Assembly: GCA_031763025.1 (NCBI GenBank)
Contig: JASSKH010000010.1
Location: forward strand, 13,347,427-13,411,426
DNA: 64,000 nucleotides
From: Macrocystis pyrifera
Taxonomy: Eukaryota > Sar > Phaeophyceae > Laminariales > Laminariaceae
Reading direction: 5' to 3'
This document shows positions 1-11,463 of the stretch, in pieces. How positions within the stretch are numbered: position 1 is the stretch's first letter; every line of letters begins with the position of its first letter. The position numbers were made by a program, and so were the translations under genes. Under the pieces are notes generated by a model. It did no database searches. It worked only from the letters and a program-made list of their open reading frames with translations, and had not been told where the DNA came from.

Positions 1-357
1 TAAGTGTGGACAGGGGTTTCCTCTCGCTCTCCGGGGCATTAAAAAAAAAAAAAAAATGTTCAAGCAGCGTCTGCGGCCCCGTTTTTTTGCCACCCCCCCC
101 AGCCCGAGTTTCTCTGTTGCTAACCGCAACTCGCTGCCCCCATCGTGTCTGCCCCACCCCCCCTCCCCGAGTTTCTCTCTTGCTAACCGCAACTCGCTGC
201 CCCCGCCGTGTCTGCCGCGCCGTCTGCCTTGGTCTGTTTTACTGGGCACGGTTACGGTCGGTTGGGGGGTTTCCTTTGCTCCTCCCTTTGCTTTTTCTGG
301 AACGAAAAAAAAAAAAAAAAAAAAAAAAAATGCATACGTATAGTTTACGGTCCGGAG

Positions 358-500
358 GGCGTTTCTCGAGGACGTTCGAGCTCTCCGGGTGCGCTTGGTT
401 CTCGTCGGGCTTGCGCACGTCGTCCTGCTCCCGTTCCTGCTGCTGTTCATGGTGGTCTACTTTTTCCTGCAGAATGCTCAGGAGTGGCACTCCAGCAAGG
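358..500 (+). CDS. ATG9: ATG9 exon with a membrane segment (first exon in window)
   Basis: Open reading runs RALRVRLVLVGLAHVVLL, then a hydrophobic stretch and YFFLQNAQEWHSSK, the ATG9 segment preceding the conserved REWS motif. The donor AAG|GTTAGG is at 501. The acceptor is uncertain: AG at 356-357 or at 369-370 both keep the frame. A 26-base poly-A run lies just upstream (305-330). Confidence 0.8.
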
Positions 501-3500
501 TTAGGCTGCCGTTGTTGTTGTGCCTGTGGTTGTAGTTGTAGTTGTGTTTTTGCGCATGCCTTGCTACTGTTTCTCCTGGTGCTCATTGAGGTATCCCCAT
601 GCTAATTCGTGAGACGTACCGAAGCGAAAAATACAGCAGTAGAGCGAACGACGTGCGCGGATGGGATGAGGGGGGAGGAGGGGTGGGGGCGTTAAGAGGG
701 CTGGAAATGGTCGACGCCGATCGTGTGGAGAGGATGTTGACAACGCCGGGAGGGTAAGTGAGCAATAAGGGCAACGCGCGTGCGTTGGCCTGATTGATGG
801 CCGGTTTTTCTTTTGACTCTTGTCGTCCTGGTTCGCCCTCTAGGCTTTAATGTTCGCGGTTGTGGTTGTGATGCAGCCGCCCAATGATTTCATGTGATCA
901 CATTTGTTTTGTGCCCATGCCCCGTACGATTGGCGGCAGATGGAGCGTTGAATTAACCACGTGTGTGTGCGTGCGTGTGTGTGTGTTTTTTTTTTCACCG
1001 GGTTTCGTTTCTTGTTGGGCGCAAGGTTGTCATTGCAGTCCCCTATCAGCTCCTCTGGTATTTTTTTTTGTACCCTACTGTGAGTAATACTGCAGCAGGA
1101 TAATTGGTCGAGTAGTAGTACCAGTAGTATCGTACGGTGTGTGTCCGTGCTGTGAATAGTTTTTTATGGGATCTGTTTCCTCTTGCAGGTGCAGTATTGT
1201 ATCAGGGTTGTAGTTTTTGCCTGTGTACCGCTTGGACGCGAGGGGCGCAGCAGCAGCGGGACGGTATGTCGAGGCATAATCCTCGCCTCTGCGCACGGGC
1301 AAGCGGCCCGACCCGTCCTCGCACTTGTCTGCTTCACTTTATGATGCTCGGGGACGCCCGGCCTCGGCTCTGCTGCAATCACCCCGCGATCGCCGTCGGC
1401 TCGAGGTGCAGGCTGCTGATGCTTGTGCTGGTGCTGCTGTCGACAGGGTTATGTAGGTGGATGCCTTTGCCTCGCCGGTGATATCATTGTTGCGGCAGCG
1501 ATGGCGCATGGTGGGACACAAGCGCCGCTGTTCTACTGTGTGCAAATACAGTAAGACTGCCTCTTCTCGTGCTTAATATATTTCTCGTCGGCCGTCTGCT
1601 GTCATTACTCGCCTTCTCCCTGATCCTCGCCTGGCTCTCGCTTCCCCCTCCCGGCGACCCCCAATCCGGACGCGTTTTGTCGGTAATTTTTGTGTCGCAG
1701 AGTTATCTCGGACCGCGCGAGTGGAGCCCTCTAGCGAGGTGGACCTTCAGGGAGTTCAATGAGGTAAAAGAAGGCGTCCCGCGGGCGGGTCGAACGGTAG
1801 CCTTCCGAATTGCGTCCGTGGGCGCAGCGTGTACTACAGCAGTAAGAAGGAGGTGCACCTGGACCGCAGCAGCTGAGCCGATGTGCTTGTTCCTGCCGTG
1901 TGAGCTCCTAAAATGTGTGTTGCAGCGTTGTGTGGTGCAGGAGGTGTGGCGAGGAGGGTTGCACGTCGTTTTCGCTGCCGACGCTGCGCGGCGTCCTCGT
2001 GTTGAAGCTGGCCTTGGTTACGGTCTCAGGCCTGACTGCCCTCGGCAACAGCCGCACCTTCTACATTTGTTTTTTGTTGTCCAGTCGCGCCCCCGTTTCG
2101 GCCTCCGAAGGTTTGCCAGTGATTTCGCCAAACGCTTTCGGATGGCGTGCTGTGCAGTACCCAGCGGGGGGTGTCGCTTGATGCACGAGCCGGCCCCCGG
2201 GTATGAAATCCGCATCGTTTTTCCAATCCGCCGTGCTTCCTACCCCCCCCCCCCCCCCCGCTCTCCTCCCCTCCCCCCCCCCCCCCCCCCCCCCCCCCAG
2301 CTTCAACACTTTTTCGAGAGGCGAATGTCTGGTAGCTACGTGCACGCCAACGCCTACCTGATGCGGTTTCCTCGACCTGTGTTGGCGTCTTTGATGCGGG
2401 TGATTCGCTTTGTCTCCGGAGCGGTGGTCGCCGTCCTCCTCGTCATGACCTTCCTCGAGGTACTTCGTCGGCAGTAGTTTGCTGGAAGGGGGAGGCGGAT
2501 AGGGGGGAGGAGGGGAGGGGGAAAGGGGGCGGGAGGGCGTACTCATATGGGGGGGGGGGAGGGGGAGTACTCATTATCATGCATGCTCGTAGTCGTATGA
2601 CCATAGACCCTCGCATGCCTACAGTGCCGGGACGGAGCACGTCGGGTTTTCACCGACCAGGCAGACATTTGCTTGAACCAAGCGCGAAGCGCCGTGAGGT
2701 GTCCGGCGAGTCGCATGAAGGGTGAGCTGCATCCTACTAAGAACCGCTTGCGAGGCGGACTTGCATATGGATGACAGCTTCAATGAGTTAGTTTAATTTC
2801 CGGTGTAGCCACTTCCAGAGACAGCAATGGGAGTACTATGTAACTGCCTCTTGGGTGCCTTACCTTGAACACTACGTGATACGATCAATTCCCTTGTGCA
2901 GAGTAAAGGTTATTTACTCCGCACAAATGATCTAACTCGACGACCGAAAAATTGAGTATTATTGATAATGTACTAAAAATGTTCACGGGGGAGAGGGGGG
3001 GGGGTATATGCAAACAACTGCACCCACGATTTGGGCGACTAAACTAAATTTGCGTGTGCTATTATTTGCTGTTTCCAAAAGATTGTCAAGTGTTGTAGTG
3101 CTCGATGGTCGCGTTTTGTTTTGAGGGAAATGGTTGCGGGGAGTACGCAGGTGGGAGAGTTGGGGCTTCTCTGAGTGTTGAGAACATACAGCGAGTTTTT
3201 GCGGCTGGCCACGTACGCGCTTGTGTTGTGTCGTTCCCCCCCCCCCCCGAGTATGCTCCTGCGTTGTCGCACCCGTGACTCGTAGCGTGCCGGTGAGGGC
3301 GACGCGGTCGCCAGTGCGAAGCGGGAAGCAAAGCAAGGCGTCCCAACTGTACTATATAGCAACGGCGCTCATGAGGTTACGCTGCGCTTTACGTGTGCAG
3401 CAGCCTCGTGTGGGGAGGGGAAGCGAGTAAACTGCCGAAAGAAAAGAAAAGAAAAAAAAAATCGATATTATAGCGCGAGCGCAGGTCGAAACGGTCTTTG

Positions 3501-3742
3501 ACCAAGAGAAACAAAACCCACTCCTCCCCCCCCCCCCCCCCCCGCCCCCAACCCTCCCTCGGCGGAATCGTACGGGTGACTCGACGTACCTCGCTTTTTG
3601 TTCTACAAGGACTCTATCCTGCTGCACGTCAAGGTTTGGGATCGGAACCTGCTGTGGTACATCGGGGTTTTCAGTGCGATCTACGCCTTTAGCAGGTGAG
3701 AAGCGCCGCAGATCGACGTGTGAAGTGAAGCGTGACGGCAGG

Positions 3743-3805
<63 letters not shown>

Positions 3806-6800
3806 GGGGGCTCTTGGTTGGCGCTGCATGTGACCAGTGAACTGTCTATCTCTGCGAGTCGGCGGAACATTGAAGGTGCTTGTTTTGGTTTTCCTATCGC
3901 GTGTGCCCGTGAGCTGTCTATATCTGCGAGTTGACGGAACGATGAAGACGGGTGGAGAAGCATTCGGCCTGACCTTGTTGTTGTTTCCTCCCTCGCTCTT
4001 GGCGTTGTGGAGGGTGTAGAACGAGGGCGGGAAGGGGGGGGAGAGCCGGGTGGAGGGAGCTACACGCAGATATCGCGAAGGGTTGTGCTACGTTAGAGAG
4101 CTCTTACTAGTGGTTATTTGATAGCGGCCGGCTGGTTGCTTGACCTTGTTTGTCTCGCCAGCATGGAGCTGCTATCAATTTCAGTCCCCTCGAAAAAATG
4201 TGTTTTTACGCTTGACCTTACACTTGGCGCCCTCCACGCCCCGTGTACATGGTAAGGTACCCAAGCGACAGTTACATAGTATACCCATTGCTGTTTCTAA
4301 AGGTGGCCACACCCGAAAAAAAAAAACAAATAATTCGCGGCTGTCATCCACACGCAAGAAAGCCCGCCTCAAAATCGGTACTTAGTAGGATGCAGCTCAC
4401 CCTTCATGCGACTCGCCAAACACGTCATGGCGCTTCGCGCTGAGTGCAAGTAGTGTCTGCCTGGTCGGTGACAACCCAACGTGCTCCGTCCCGGACGTTC
4501 TAGGAGTGTAAGGGTCTGCGGTCATACGACTACGGTCACGCATGACATTAGTACACCCCCTCCCCCTCCCCCGCGCGCGCTTGCCGTTCCTTTCCACCCC
4601 TCTCTCACACGCTCGGTGAATAATGAAGGAGTGTGTCCCCCCAGGCGCCGGAGGCGTCGGCGCTTCAAGGGGAGTCTGTCGAAGAGGTTATGCTCAAGGT
4701 CAGGAGGATGTCGCGCTGCCTGTTTCTTGGCCATAGGTGTGCGCCCGCGAGGGTGCGGGGGTTGAGTATGTGTCGTCCACCACGGATAAATGGTTCATTT
4801 TGCACGACTGGTATTGTTCCGTGTTGTGGCGGCGTGCTTGCTTTTGGCGCTCCGCCTGGGGCGCGACTCTTGTGGTGATGCACTTTCGCTGTGATTGGCC
4901 TGTGTGGTGAAACGTGCGGCGTGTCCAGCGGGAGGGGGGGGGTAGGCTGCCGACGGCGCAGACGGGTTCCTAGCCGCTGCAGTAGCGTTTGCGAGAACGT
5001 GGGTCTCTTTAGCCAAGTCTTGAGTTCTCGTTTCCGACAACGTGTTGGTCGTGTTGTGGTACCTCCCTTCTCTGATTGTTGTACCTCTCTGTTGCTCTTG
5101 TGTTGTCCTCGCGACGAAAGTCGAGCTGAGCGCTGTTGATCCGCCCCTGCTCTGTAATGGTGCTGCGAAGATAGCTTGAAACGTGGGATTGACTCATTCC
5201 ACAGTAGTACTACACGTGCAGTGGAATTGTTTCACTGCGTGGCGCGTCTGCTTGAACAGTGACACGTTTCGCCCTCCTTTCATGTTTGATTTCTGATATT
5301 TTTTTTCGTTTTGGTTTTTGTTTTGTTTTGTTTTGTTTTTTGTTTTTGTTTTTTCTTGTTTTCAACCAGTGCCCTCACTGACCTCTCTCGTATGTTCGAA
5401 TATCTGTTGTTGTGTACTTCGATGAGTGAAAACGCAGTGACCGCCGTTCGACGCATGCTACAGGTAGAGGTGCACATTTTTTCCCCCGAGATTCCTCACA
5501 TGACCTCAAGGAGCTCCATGCTTCACCCAAAATCTTATTTTGGAGTGTAGGTGCTATGTATCGGATGAACAATCGCATGGCACAAGCATACAAACAAACA
5601 AACAAAAATCGATTCGGAGTTAAGGAGCCCCGTCGTTCAGAAAAACGTTCCAGCCAAAAAGTTCTACCTCTGTCGTAGCACGCGTCCCGTCGTGTCGCGG
5701 TCCTTGCGCAGCACGTGTTTCATTTGTGTGTCTGAATACGATTTCTTCCTGTTTCAGATTTGGTTTCGTTTTCCCACACGGGTCGCCCCCTGCCCCCCCC
5801 CCCCCCGTCCTCTACCATCCCTTTCCCGTCTGTCTCAGGTGGCCTCCCACACTCACTACATGCCGGAGCACTGGGTGGGCAAGGCTCACACTGTGGGGGT
5901 TCGCAAGGAGCTGCTGACGATGTTCCACTACAAGGCGCAGCTTTTCGTTGAGGTCTGACCCTCTCGTACGGGCTGTTTGATTGGCACATCCTTTTTGTTA
6001 CCGCAAACGACCCGTTTTCCCGGGTGTTGATTAACTATTTGGTGACCCCGGACATGTAACCCAACCTTTTTTATTTGTCTTTGAGGAATTGTCATAGGCG
6101 TGTTCTCTTTGCGTGCTGCCGAGGATAGTGTAGTGGCCAGTGACCCCCCCCCCCCCCCCCGCGGCCATGTGTAGTGGCCGGTGGACCCCCGGCCATGTTG
6201 GCGACTACTCCTGCGTAGCGAGGGTCTGTACGTCGCTCTGACGTCGTTGGGTGTAGCCCTAATAGTAGGTCACCGTGCTCATATAACATCTACGGCAGAC
6301 CTGAGCCTACTGCTGTACAAACGTGTGAATGGCATTGTACTACAGGAAACTTCTATAGATATACGTATATATATCGCGGTACGAGCGGCGTGCGTTGCCC
6401 ACGTTGGTTGGTTGGTTGGTTGGTTGATTGGTCGGTTGGTTGGTCGGTCGGTCGGTCGGGCCGAGTGCGATGCCACTGTTTGATTGCGCTGAAAAACAAC
6501 CATTGTGTTGTGTGTGATGTCCCTCTTGCTTTATACCAGTATTTATGCAGTTGAATGCCGTGCTTGCAGGGGGGACACCAACTTATGTCCACACCACCTC
6601 CGCCACATGGTGTTACAAATGAAGCTCAGACGGCGGGGTCCCCCGCGGTTTGGTGTCGTTTTCCATGCGAGTGCCGCTCCAGCAACAGACAAACTTTTGC
6701 CTGCCGGGAGGCGATGTCCGCTGCACTATCCCTGAGCTCCCGGGTTCGCAAACACCCCAAACTTGCTGTCCCTAGTGGCTCCTGCCCCTCTCGGACTCAA

Positions 6801-9800
6801 CGTGGTGTGACGCAAACAGGAATGGCCGACCTCTACCGGAAATCATTCGCTTGTGGTCGAACTTCCTAGACATGACCCCCCTTACCCCCCCGCACTTTCC
6901 TTCGCCTCCCTCCTCCCCCCCTCCCCCCCTCCTCTCCCCCGTATCGCTGGCTTGGCTTGGTTTCGCTCCTTCCCCCCTTGCAGGAGCTGCTGTCTGTTCT
7001 GTTCGCGCCCATCATCCTATGTTTTTCCATGCCCAGCTGCGCCCAGGAAATTGTCGACTTCGTGACGGACCACACTGTCGACGTGGAGGGGGTCGGCTCC
7101 GTGTGCAGCTACAGTCTCTTTGACTTCGGCAGGTCAGTGAGCATGACCAGTTTGTTTTTAGTTATGTCAGCCGCGGGATGCTCGCACAGTTTTGCCCTGC
7201 CCTGCTGTGCTATCAGCGATCAGCGACGGCTGACGAACTGTAGCTTTGGTTGTGCTCGGGGGGGGGGGGGGGGGGGGGCTCTTGCCCTTGTTTTTCTTGG
7301 CGTGTGTTGGTGGCGCCATTGACGGATCAAGCAGTGTGCGGGGTACCCTGGAATCGATAGGGTTCCTCAGGTCCGGCTTAGAAGACAATCTAGAGTGTAT
7401 GTGGGCGGCTACTTTGTGGGACGTGATGCGCGCCGGCGGGTTGAGGGTAATTTGGAGGAAGAGTCGGAGAAGGTGGTGCAAGAGGGGTCACTTTTGTGGT
7501 GGCGCCGAGACGTAGTTTTGCGGGAAGGGAGGCACACTTGACGTGTGCGACGTTTTTTTTTCCTGCACGGCGTTGCTCGATTTTTCAAAGGCCCCAAGTA
7601 CTTTTACGGCTATCGTACCCGCGAGAACAGGACGCATGGACAGCGACAACAGAGACATTCCCCATGCCCTGGCCCACACCGTCGATGATAGCGTATTGTC
7701 GCAAGCAAGAACCGTGTCATGTCGACTGCCGTCGCTTGTTCTCAGAACAAGGGGCTTCGAGCCTGGGAGAGTTTATTTTTTGCGAACAGACGGACCCGTC
7801 GCCGTGTATGTGGTCGTAGACATCAACTGGGTCAACCAGCCAGCCCCCTTCCGTGCCCGTTCTCCTGTTATGCCGCAACCTGCGTTGACTTTTTCCTCGT
7901 TTGAGAAAGAGCTTGTCGGCTTGCTCAGCCCACGAGCCTTCTCGGGCCCCTTCTGCAGGCAACTGATGTGCTGACTACCGGTATTTATTAACAAGTGCTA
8001 TCGAGAGGGGACTCTTTGGGCTCGGTTCCCCTGATGAATTGCGTCTTACCCCCTCCCGCCGGTCGTATGGACCGCCGGTGTTGCTACTCGCTGCGTGCGC
8101 CAACACGTGCAGGTACGGGGATGAAGACTACGCGGCGCCATTGCCGTCGTCTGCGGTGGCGGACGCGGGCCGGGAGGAAAATGGGCGTCGAAAGCCGGAC
8201 ACGACGGAACAGGGCAAGATGGAGAAATCTTTCCTCAACTTCAGGTCCGCCCCCGCTCTTTCGCTGTTGTTTTTTTCAAGGCATCTTGTACGTTTTTCGT
8301 GAAAACAAAAATCTCTCTGTAGGCGAGGCTATAGGACGCTGCCGCGCGAATCAACGCTACGTAGGTAAGGTAGTCGCGACACTCCCGCCTCTAGAGAGGC
8401 TTCCTACAAAGACGGCGGGAGTATCCCCCCCCTCCTCCACGCGCTCGTTTTTCTACCCAAGCGCCGCATGTGCTGATAAACTCCTGCTTGCTACATGCGG
8501 TTTTCCTGCCTCTTGTCACAAACTCGAGTTTGTCGAGCTGTTGTTTCCGGTCTCTTTGTTATAAAACTCCGGCTTGTGAAAATATTATTTGTCTGCCTCT
8601 CGTTTTGTTTACGCTGCCTCTGCTGGTGCCGCCGCTCCCAGAACCCACTACCCTGACTGGCAACCGGGGACGGCGGGTCAAGAAATGATCGACCGCCTGG
8701 CTGGGTTCCAGCTGCAGTGCCTGCGCAAGGACGCCGAGATTGTGGCCGCAAGCACGGCCGCGGCGGTGGCGGTGGCGGCATCGGCGGCCGCCGCGGCCCC
8801 AGCGGGACAGGGAGGCTCGCACTGGGGCCAAAGCACCGGTAGGATAACCCCTTCAAACCCGTTGATGACTGCACTTGCGTTGTGGGGACAAAACACTTGA
8901 GAATGAGAGTAAAAATAAAGGTTTCTGCACAGTGCAGTACTAAAAGGGTTACTAAGCGCACCCGCGTTTCGGGAGACGAAGTACTTTGGCTCATGTACAG
9001 GATCGTTTTCGCAGTAAGAAAAGAGGAGCGAGAGCTTCGGGGAGCGGGCGGCTGACTTTTGGGATGACGAAGTCGAAGCGGGAATGAGGGGGTCGCATTT
9101 AGGTCAGCGGTAGCATAATAACATGACAGCGCTCCAATTCCACAACCCTGTACGCTCGAGAACCGAGCAGGCGTGCTACCCGACCCGTCGTGGCCCCGTT
9201 CTCATCCTCCTCCTTCTCTATCAATAGCGCCCCAAATGCAAGGCTACCGCGGGTCAGCCCCCCCCGTCCCACCCCCCCCCCCGCCCCCCCCTGTCGCTCG
9301 TCTTTTTTTCCTTCCCCCGCACGGTGCACCCCTGCAGGTGTCCCCCGCGGCTCGCACGCTTACGGACAGCACCCGGCCGGGCCCCAACCTGGGCCAAGGG
9401 GGGAGGCGGGAGGAGACACGGCCGCACAGGGGAGCAGAGCAGGGAAGCTCGACCACCGGGAAGACTCCGCCCACGGCGGTGAAGGCCACGGTTCCGTCCA
9501 AAGCGGCATGGGCGATAACGGGAGGATGACACGCGCCGAGGATGGCAGCGGCAGCGGTGACGGCGGCGGCGGCGGCGCGAAGGGTGGACCCTTTGCGGCG
9601 GGAGACGACGACGAGCGCAGCGACCGCCCTTCCCCCATGTTTCCGCTGTTATCACCCCCGCGTGCCGAGCACGGCAATGTGGGCGCTGCCGGCGGCGGCG
9701 GCGGCGGCCGTTTGTCGCCCTCGGTGGGGCTTACGCCGTCCACTGTCCAGCTCGGGCTGCTCAATTCCGTGTCGCCTTCGATGCTCCTCGGACCTGGCGC

Positions 9801-11463
9801 TGGGGCGTGGCTGGGAGCTACCGGCGGCGTTGGCGGCGGAACAGGAGGATTCGGGATGTCGGCAGCAGCGCCATCGTTCGTCCAAACGTCACAGCTCGCG
9901 CCGTTCTTGCTGTCCCAGATGGGCCCGCACGGTAGTTTTGGTGGGTTCGAACGCTGCGGGGGGGAGGTGTATGCCATGCATGACCGTAGTCGTATGGCCA
10001 TAGCGGGAGGGTGGGGGAGGGCGAGAAGGGGGAGGGGTAGGCGTTTCTGGTTTGGGGCGTGTTGACACTGTTGACCAACGCATGAGCGTGAGGCGGTTCA
10101 CGAGGTGGCTCGCGCTACGGTGTGTTTGTTGTCGTGTTCACCCTCGCGTGAGTGGGAGTTCGCGTTCACACTCATTGCTTTTTTTCCGAGGGTGCTTCCA
10201 TTGGCTGCGTTTCTCGGCTTTTGACTCAGGCTTGGTTTCGCATGCCGATACGTGTTGCCTGGGAAGACTACTCCATACGCCCTTCCTCACCCCCTGGTCG
10301 ATTTGCTTCCTTGGCTAATATCTACAAACTCCACAATCCTCGCTCTGGCCTCGTTGTCAACTCCACGACACCAGGGGTGGGGACGCCTTCGATGTTTGGC
10401 CGCGGAACCCAAGGTGCTCCAGCCGCATCGGGCCCTGTGGGGCAGGGTCAAGAGAAGAATTTCTACTGGCTCGAGCGGGTAGGTGGTAAATGATTCCCTT
10501 GTCGTCGTCCTTGTCCGATCTCCGCCTGCTCTTGAAATAGCTTTTGAGCTGAAAAAAAAAAGACGTATCTGGTACTGTCGGGGGATTTTTTTCGTCGTGC
10601 TTGATGGGATTGCGCCGATCGCCACTGACTATACAGGCTGTAGTATCGTGCAGTCGACGCCCTACTATAGGCCGCCAGGTATGTCGCTCGTTGCGCCCCG
10701 AGGTGCTCTCCTCGATCGGTCCCCGTTGTACATACGTACTTCGTTTGCGTGCTGTTTATTCGGGATAGCGTAACCCCGCCGTCACTATATTTTGCGAGTC
10801 TGTTGGTGCCCACACTTTTTTGTTTTTGTTTAAAGATATTTGTTTGTGCCCAGCGTTTGTGCCCAGTTAACATGTACATATTAATAGCACCTTGTACATG
10901 GTATTGGGCAGGCTGTTCATTCTCTTACATCTCTTCAGGCGCTTGTTCTTGCGGGGTGGGATGATCCACCCAAAATTAACCAACCACCCAACCAACCAAT
11001 GGGCGAACGGCCCGTCCTCTCGCCCCGGCAGTTCTACGCGGCCCACCGGAGCAGCGGGGGCCTCTCCTCTGCATCCGGAGATGTAGGCCCCCGAGCATCC
11101 ACCACCTCGGCAGGCTTGAGCCACGGCGGCGGTGCCTTCGGGTCAAAGTTCGGAGTTAGGCACGACAGGGGTGGGGGCGGGGGAGCGATGGGCGGGGGCG
11201 CCCCCTCCCGCGGACACGGACGCTCGAGCGTCGGCGGCTCGGCAGTCATGCACAGGGGTGACGGTGCCGCGGGTGGTAGCGTCAGCAGCGGCGGAACTGG
11301 GCTAAGGGGTGGTATAGGGACAGAAGGGGGCAGAGAAGGTGTAGGACACGTCGAAGAAGATGGAGGAGGGTACGCTATGGAGATGACCTCCCAGCAACAA
11401 CAGCAGCAGCAACATCAACATCAACAGCAACAACAGCAGCAACGGCCGGATGGGTTGCCATGA
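358..11463 (+). CDS. ATG9: ATG9, autophagy-related transmembrane protein 9 (5' partial)
   Basis: ATG9 is the multispanning lipid scramblase of Golgi/endosome-derived vesicles that seed the phagophore. I read 13 exons: 358-500, 1701-1763, 2301-2459, 3610-3695, 5370-5463, 5839-5952, 6984-7132, 8113-8244, 8642-8838, 9338-9931, 10267-10478, 10637-10678, 10939-11463 (TGA). All junctions are GT-AG and phases join without stops, giving about 836 residues. Family blocks appear in order: a membrane segment ending YFFLQNAQEW, GPREWSPLARWTFREFNE, FERRMSGSYVHANAYL, a second hydrophobic run, WDRNLLWYIGVFSAIYAF, THYMPEHW, the re-entrant region ELLSVLFAPIILCFSMPSCA, GVGSVCSYSLFDFGR, and GKMEKSFLNF plus THYPDW. 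The C-terminal tail (from about 8690) is Ala/Gly/Ser/Gln-rich and disordered, as is usual for the family. The N-terminal cytosolic part and first membrane segments lie upstream of the window. Family identity is very secure; exact borders of exons 1, 11 and 12 are less certain. Confidence 0.93.
1701..1763 (+). CDS. ATG9: ATG9 exon, REWS/FREFNE core motif
   Basis: A 21-codon exon (phase 0/0) encoding SYLGPREWSPLARWTFREFNE, one of the most conserved ATG9 blocks. The acceptor is TGTGTCGCAG and the donor GAG|GTAAAA. Confidence 0.93.
2301..2459 (+). CDS. ATG9: ATG9 exon, FERR motif and membrane segment
   Basis: A 53-codon exon beginning LQHFFERRMSGSYVHA and ending in the hydrophobic segment AVVAVLLVMTFLE. 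The acceptor is preceded directly by a polypyrimidine tract that is almost pure C (2241-2298). The donor is GAG|GTACTT. Confidence 0.93.
2480..2947 (-). repeat. poly-C-tailed retroposon-like repeat, family 1 copy (antisense)
   Basis: From the G-rich tract (2480-2566) the sequence reads TACTCATTATCATGCATG, GTAGTCGTATGACC, GGAGCACGTCGGGTTTTCAC and on to ATGATCTAACTCGACGACC. The same order, at high similarity, recurs at 42235-42776, 55628-56512 and elsewhere. In the sense of the element the poly-G is a 3' poly-C tail. It lies in an ATG9 intron. No ORF. Confidence 0.85.
3610..3695 (+). CDS. ATG9: ATG9 exon, WDRNLLWY motif
   Basis: Encodes DSILLHVKVWDRNLLWYIGV then FSAIYAFS and ends in phase 2 at AGCAG|GTGAG. 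It matches the ATG9 block in which a conserved WY precedes the loop to the THY motif. Confidence 0.9.
3746..3804. repeat. poly-G tract, 59 bases with one A near its start
   Basis: An almost pure G run 50 bases downstream of the 5' splice site of an ATG9 intron. Its length may be an assembly estimate. Confidence 0.9.
4247..4576 (+). repeat. family 1 repeat, diverged sense copy
   Basis: From GGTAAGGTACCCAAG to a C-rich end (4553-4576) it follows family 1 in order, including TAGGATGCAGCTCACCCTTC and CATACGACTACGGTCACGCA, but with many substitutions. It is an older copy in an ATG9 intron. Confidence 0.8.
5370..5463 (+). CDS. ATG9: ATG9 exon linking WY and THY blocks
   Basis: Picked because the acceptor TTCAACCAG and donor CAG|GTAGAG frame an open 94-nt stretch whose phase (2 in, 0 out) joins both neighbours. 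It encodes ALTDLSRMFEYLLLCTSMSE then NAVTAVRRMLQ. The family has a similar helix ending just before the THY motif. Sequence conservation is modest, so this exon rests mainly on phase and position. Confidence 0.7.
5839..5952 (+). CDS. ATG9: ATG9 exon, THYMPEHW motif
   Basis: A 38-codon exon, phase 0/0, reading VASHTHYMPEHWVGKAHTVG then VRKELLTMFHYKAQLFVE, a hallmark ATG9 region on the cytosolic face. The acceptor is TGTCTCAG and the donor GAG|GTCTGA. Confidence 0.95.
6403..6460 (+). repeat. GGTT/GGTC microsatellite
   Basis: Tetranucleotide run TTGGTTGGTTGG changing to GGTCGGTCGGTC, inside an ATG9 intron. Confidence 0.85.
6984..7132 (+). CDS. ATG9: ATG9 exon, re-entrant membrane region
   Basis: Encodes ELLSVLFAPIILCFSMPSCA, then EIVDFVTDHTVDVEGVGSVC and SYSLFDFG. 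This is the last conserved membrane-associated segment and the GVG...C..SLFDF signature of ATG9. It ends in phase 2, donor GGCAG|GTCAGT. Confidence 0.95.
8113..8244 (+). CDS. ATG9: ATG9 exon, GKMEKSFLNF motif
   Basis: Joins the previous exon through a split AGG codon. It encodes a charged variable stretch (YGDEDYAAPLPSSAVADAG onward) ending TEQGKMEKSFLNF, the conserved motif after the membrane core. Confidence 0.93.
8642..8838 (+). CDS. ATG9: ATG9 exon, HYPDW motif and Ala-rich tail
   Basis: Joins through a split AGA codon to give RTHYPDWQPG, the family's conserved HP.W site, then a helix (EMIDRLAGFQLQCLRKDAEI) and a poly-Ala run from GCG/GCC repeats. It ends in phase 1, donor CCG|GTAGGA. 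Confidence 0.88.
8843..8958. repeat. degraded TTAACCC-type MITE
   Basis: The right end GCAGTACTAAAAGGGTTA matches the terminal repeat of the TTAACCC MITE family; the left end TAACCCCTTCAAACCCG is diverged, and GTGGGGACAAAACACTTGAG matches the internal part. It starts 4 bases after an ATG9 5' splice site. Confidence 0.5.
9338..9931 (+). CDS. ATG9: ATG9 exon, disordered Gly/Ser-rich tail
   Basis: A 594-nt exon, phase 1 in and out, acceptor CACCCCTGCAG. It encodes a low-complexity tail rich in Gly, Asp and Ser with two poly-Gly runs, then the less simple stretch TVQLGLLNSVSPSMLLGPGA. The antisense strand is also open here because of the GGC/GCC bias. The tail has no domain I recognise. Confidence 0.8.
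9955..10004 (-). repeat. family 1 fragment, 3' end only
   Basis: A G run followed by GCCATGCATGACCGTAGTCG and TATGGCCATAG, just inside an ATG9 intron (donor 9932). It is a strongly 5'-truncated copy. Confidence 0.65.
10267..10478 (+). CDS. ATG9: ATG9 exon, FYWLE motif
   Basis: The reading ends QEKNFYWLER at donor CGG|GTAGGT; an FYWLE-like motif is common near the ATG9 C-terminus. The start at GGGAAG|AC was chosen because it fits the incoming phase 1; the nearer-consensus CTCAG at 10229 does not. Confidence 0.7.
10637..10678 (+). CDS. ATG9: ATG9 micro-exon (tentative)
   Basis: A 14-codon stretch between acceptor CTATACAG and donor CCAG|GTATGT, phase 0/0. It can be skipped without changing the frame, so it may be absent or alternatively used. 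Confidence 0.45.
10939..11463 (+). CDS. ATG9: ATG9 last exon with poly-Gln end
   Basis: Begins at acceptor CATCTCTTCAG in phase 0, reading ALVLAGWDDPPKINQ, and runs through RPVLSPRQFYAAHRSS and Gly-rich sequence to a CAA/CAG-encoded poly-Gln/His stretch, ending TGA at 11461-11463. Confidence 0.8.
   Translation, partial: ALVLAGWDDPPKINQPPNQPMGERPVLSPRQFYAAHRSSGGLSSASGDVGPRASTTSAGLSHGGGAFGSKFGVRHDRGGGGGAMGGGAPSRGHGRSSVGGSAVMHRGDGAAGGSVSSGGTGLRGGIGTEGGREGVGHVEEDGGGYAMEMTSQQQQQQQHQHQQQQQQQRPDGLP

Noticed and set aside
3352-3963. 203-codon minus-strand open frame with a long poly-Pro run
   Set aside because: The run is the translated 59-base poly-G tract; the frame covers an ATG9 exon in antisense and has no domain.
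9360-10001. 213-codon minus-strand open frame, Pro-rich
   Set aside because: It is antisense to the ATG9 Gly/Ser-rich exon; GGC/GCC bias opens both strands. The sense reading has matching phases and splice sites.
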